NCBI GenBank assembly: GCA_903970305.1
Contig: CAJCID010000106.1
Location: forward strand, 1 to 35,110
From: Rhodospirillales bacterium
GTDB taxonomy: Bacteria; Pseudomonadota; Gammaproteobacteria; Burkholderiales; Burkholderiaceae_D
DNA length: 35,110 nucleotides
Direction of reading: 5' to 3'
Positions 33,216 through 35,110 of the stretch are shown one piece after another (within the stretch, counting starts at the first letter, position 1; every line of letters begins with the position of its first letter). The notes beneath the pieces were generated by a model. That model saw only the letters and a list, made by a program, of their open reading frames with translations. It was not told the origin of the DNA and made no database searches. Both the position numbers and the translations under genes were made by a program.

Positions 33216-35065
33216 TCGTGCACCCCACCCAGGTAGGCCTCTTGCACCATCGCATTGCCCTTGATCTCTTCCGGGCTTCCTTCTACCAGAATCGTCCCCT
33301 CGCTGAGTACCGTGATCCGTTCGGTAAGCTCAAAGATCGCATCCATGTCGTGGTCAATCACGATCAGGGTACGACCTTTGCGGATCCTTTTCAGGAGCTT
33401 GACGGTCTCGACCCGTTCAGACGGACTCATCCCGGCCAAGGGTTCGTCGAGCAGCAGCAGGCTCGGCTGGGTCGCGATTGCAAGACCAATCTCAAGCCGT
33501 CGCTTCTCGCCGTAGGCCAGTTCCGAAACCGGCCGCGCCGCGCGGTGACGTAGATGCACGAGTTCCAGGGCCTCGTCGACCTGATCAGCGAGTCCAGGTA
33601 CTCGTGCGACGCTGCGCAGCATGTCCATTCGGAAGGAACCTCGGCTGCGCGCCAAGGCTGCGATCGTCAGGTTTTCGCGCACGCTGAGGCGGTTGAACAA
33701 CTGGTTCACCTGGTAGCTCTTGCTCATGCCAAGTTGACACACGGCAGTGACATCCATGCTTGTAATGTCCTGCCCGTCGAACAGAATCGATCCCGACGAG
33801 GCCTGCACCTCACACGTCAGCATCTTGAAGAAGGTACTTTTCCCCGCACCATTTGGTCCGATGATGCCCCGAAGCTCGCCCGCCTCAACCGCGAAATCGA
33901 TGTTGGAGTTGGCGACGAGGCCCCCGTAACGCTTGGTGAGCCCTTTCGCGACGAGGATCGGCTGGCCCGACGTACTCCCTTCGGCGTGCTCTCTGGCTGA
34001 TGCCTCAAGGGCCCCGATCGGGGTTGCGGATTCGAGCCAGTCGCCCGGGTCCGGCTCTGCTGCGCGGACCTCTGGACTCGAGGCACCCCGCAGACGCGAG
34101 ACGAGATCCCTTAGTCCGCCGAGAACACCGCGTCGCAAAAAGCAGACCAACAGAACGAAGATGACGCCAAGCGCCAGGCGCCAGGCAGCCCCCAGTCCGA
34201 GCGAGCCTTGCAAGAAATCCCGCAGGAATAACCAGACTGCTGCACCGACTAACGGACCGAACAGTGTCCCGAGACCGCCGATCACGGTCTGGATCACCAA
34301 CTGGCCCGAGGTGTCAAACGTAAACGCGTCTGGTGGCATATAGCCTTGCAACACGCCAAGCAGGCCGCCCGCCAGGCCCCCGTAGGCGGCCGCGACGACG
34401 AACACCAGCAGTTTATAGCGCTTGACGTTGTGACCGACAGCGGCGGCTCGCAGCGGGTTGTCGCGAATCGCGACCATGACATGGCCGACAGAGGAATTGA
34501 CGATACGCCTCGCGATCACCATACCTACAAAAAAGCAGACGGCCAGGAAGGCGTACATGCTCCATCCAGGCCCGACACGAATAGTCGTGAACCCGAAATA
34601 AAGCGTTGGCGCGGGAACTCCCGCCAGGCCATTCTCGCCGCCGGTGAACGCGGAGAGCGGCGAATTCTCCAGAAAGAAAAACATCTCCGCTATGGCGACG
34701 GTGATCATTGCAAAGTAGATCCCCGTGCGCCTGAGCGCGACCAAACCGACCAGGGTCCCTACGAAGGCTGAGGCGATGGTGCCGATCGTTAAAGCCAGGA
34801 GCACGCTCGGGAAGTTCAGATTGACCAACAGGTAGGCGGCGACGAACCCGCCCGTGCCAAAGAACGCTGCCTGCCCGAATGACAGCAGGCCGGTGTATCC
34901 GAACAGCAGGTCGAAGCCGATTCCGAATAGCCCGAACACAAGGACCAGATTGATCGTGTTCTGAGCGACCCCAAGCGGTGGCAGGATGATGGGTGCCAGC
35001 GCCAGACCAACCGCGAGGAGAAGGTCGGGAATCCAATTTTTGAGGTGAGTCGAGCCGGTGGTCAT
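33212..35065 (-). CDS. Fused LivM permease - LivG ATPase
   Basis: A 617-residue fusion. Residues 1 to about 315 are a LivM-type permease with about ten hydrophobic segments, including GLLSFGQAAFFGTGGF and AIRDNPLRAAAVGHN. A charged linker (about 316-365) joins it to a LivG ATPase with Walker A GPNGAGKST, signature LAYGEKRRLEIG, Walker B LLLLDEPLAGM and the H-loop VIDHDMD. In most systems these are separate genes; fused forms are known. ATG 35065 overlaps the livH stop by one base (TGATG), and GTG 35068 would overlap it by four. It overlaps livF at the other end. Substrate is likely branched-chain amino acids or a relative. Confidence 0.92.
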   Translation of the reverse strand: MTTGSTHLKNWIPDLLLAVGLALAPIILPPLGVAQNTINLVLVFGLFGIGFDLLFGYTGLLSFGQAAFFGTGGFVAAYLLVNLNFPSVLLALTIGTIASAFVGTLVGLVALRRTGIYFAMITVAIAEMFFFLENSPLSAFTGGENGLAGVPAPTLYFGFTTIRVGPGWSMYAFLAVCFFVGMVIARRIVNSSVGHVMVAIRDNPLRAAAVGHNVKRYKLLVFVVAAAYGGLAGGLLGVLQGYMPPDAFTFDTSGQLVIQTVIGGLGTLFGPLVGAAVWLFLRDFLQGSLGLGAAWRLALGVIFVLLVCFLRRGVLGGLRDLVSRLRGASSPEVRAAEPDPGDWLESATPIGALEASAREHAEGSTSGQPILVAKGLTKRYGGLVANSNIDFAVEAGELRGIIGPNGAGKSTFFKMLTCEVQASSGSILFDGQDITSMDVTAVCQLGMSKSYQVNQLFNRLSVRENLTIAALARSRGSFRMDMLRSVARVPGLADQVDEALELVHLRHRAARPVSELAYGEKRRLEIGLAIATQPSLLLLDEPLAGMSPSERVETVKLLKRIRKGRTLIVIDHDMDAIFELTERITVLSEGTILVEGSPEEIKGNAMVQEAYLGGVHE

Positions 35066-35110
35066 CACTCGCGACCCACCAAGCCAAGCAGGCCGCGGGG
35101 GCGAAAGACG
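35065..35110 (-). CDS. LivH-type permease, C-terminal end only
   Basis: The last 14 codons before a TGA stop read VFRPRGLLGLVGRE, the typical C-terminal tail of LivH permeases (FRPxGLxG). The rest lies beyond the right edge. Position just before the fused livM-livG gene, with overlapping stop and start, supports the call. Confidence 0.75.
   Translation of the reverse strand, partial: VFRPRGLLGLVGRE

Overview
The window is GC-rich, gene-dense chromosomal DNA from a proteobacterium. Several features point to the beta/gamma boundary and to a lithotroph-like lineage such as relatives of Acidithiobacillus or Acidiferrobacter: the gshA family seen here (the Acidithiobacillus/Nitrosomonas/Thiobacillus type), the gshA-gshB-PTS order, a CcmE/CcmF cytochrome c maturation system, metXW, and a QseBC-like two-component system. 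This placement is inference from gene content. No phage, insertion sequence, tRNA, rRNA or CRISPR array was recognised.

Layout. (1) 1-872, minus: start of ccmF, ccmE, and a ubiK-like gene that runs into ccmE out of frame without its own stop. (2) 968-3033, plus: glnK-amtB, preceded by a good NtrC-type dyad and a sigma-54 promoter, so nitrogen control is readable from the DNA; an intrinsic terminator follows. (3) 3344-8435, plus: glutathione synthesis (gshA, gshB), a small tail-anchored membrane protein, and a carrier-less PTS (EIIA, HPr, EI), probably regulatory. (4) 8602-15293, plus: a PAS-GGDEF-EAL c-di-GMP enzyme, an OmpR-family regulator, its histidine kinase, a DegQ/HtrA protease and a small exported protein. 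A PmrA/QseB-type direct repeat lies in the degQ promoter, so the two-component system probably controls the envelope protease. (5) 15331-17294, plus: metX-metW, behind a sigma-70 promoter, a SAM-II-type riboswitch with expanded hairpins, and an intrinsic terminator almost touching the metX start codon. (6) 17344-19679, plus: an M14-like DUF2817 protein translationally coupled to AmpG.

(7) 19709-27157, minus: a three-gene secretion operon made of an exported TPR-CHAT (caspase-like) protein, a TpsA filamentous-haemagglutinin-like exoprotein built of beta-helix repeats, and its TpsB outer-membrane transporter. This is the best candidate for an incompletely described system. (8) 27394-31445: VOC protein (minus), NYN-LOTUS RNA-binding/nuclease-like protein, GNAT acetyltransferase, TspO and an exported alpha/beta hydrolase (plus). 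(9) 31446-32516: sparse DNA with a strong bidirectional terminator and one doubtful small membrane ORF. (10) 32517-35110, minus: a branched-chain amino-acid type ABC transporter (LivF, a fused LivM-LivG, and the end of LivH).

Most reading frames are intact. The clear exception is the ubiK/ccmE junction, which looks like a deletion, an indel or an assembly error. All assignments were made by eye from motifs, without database searches.
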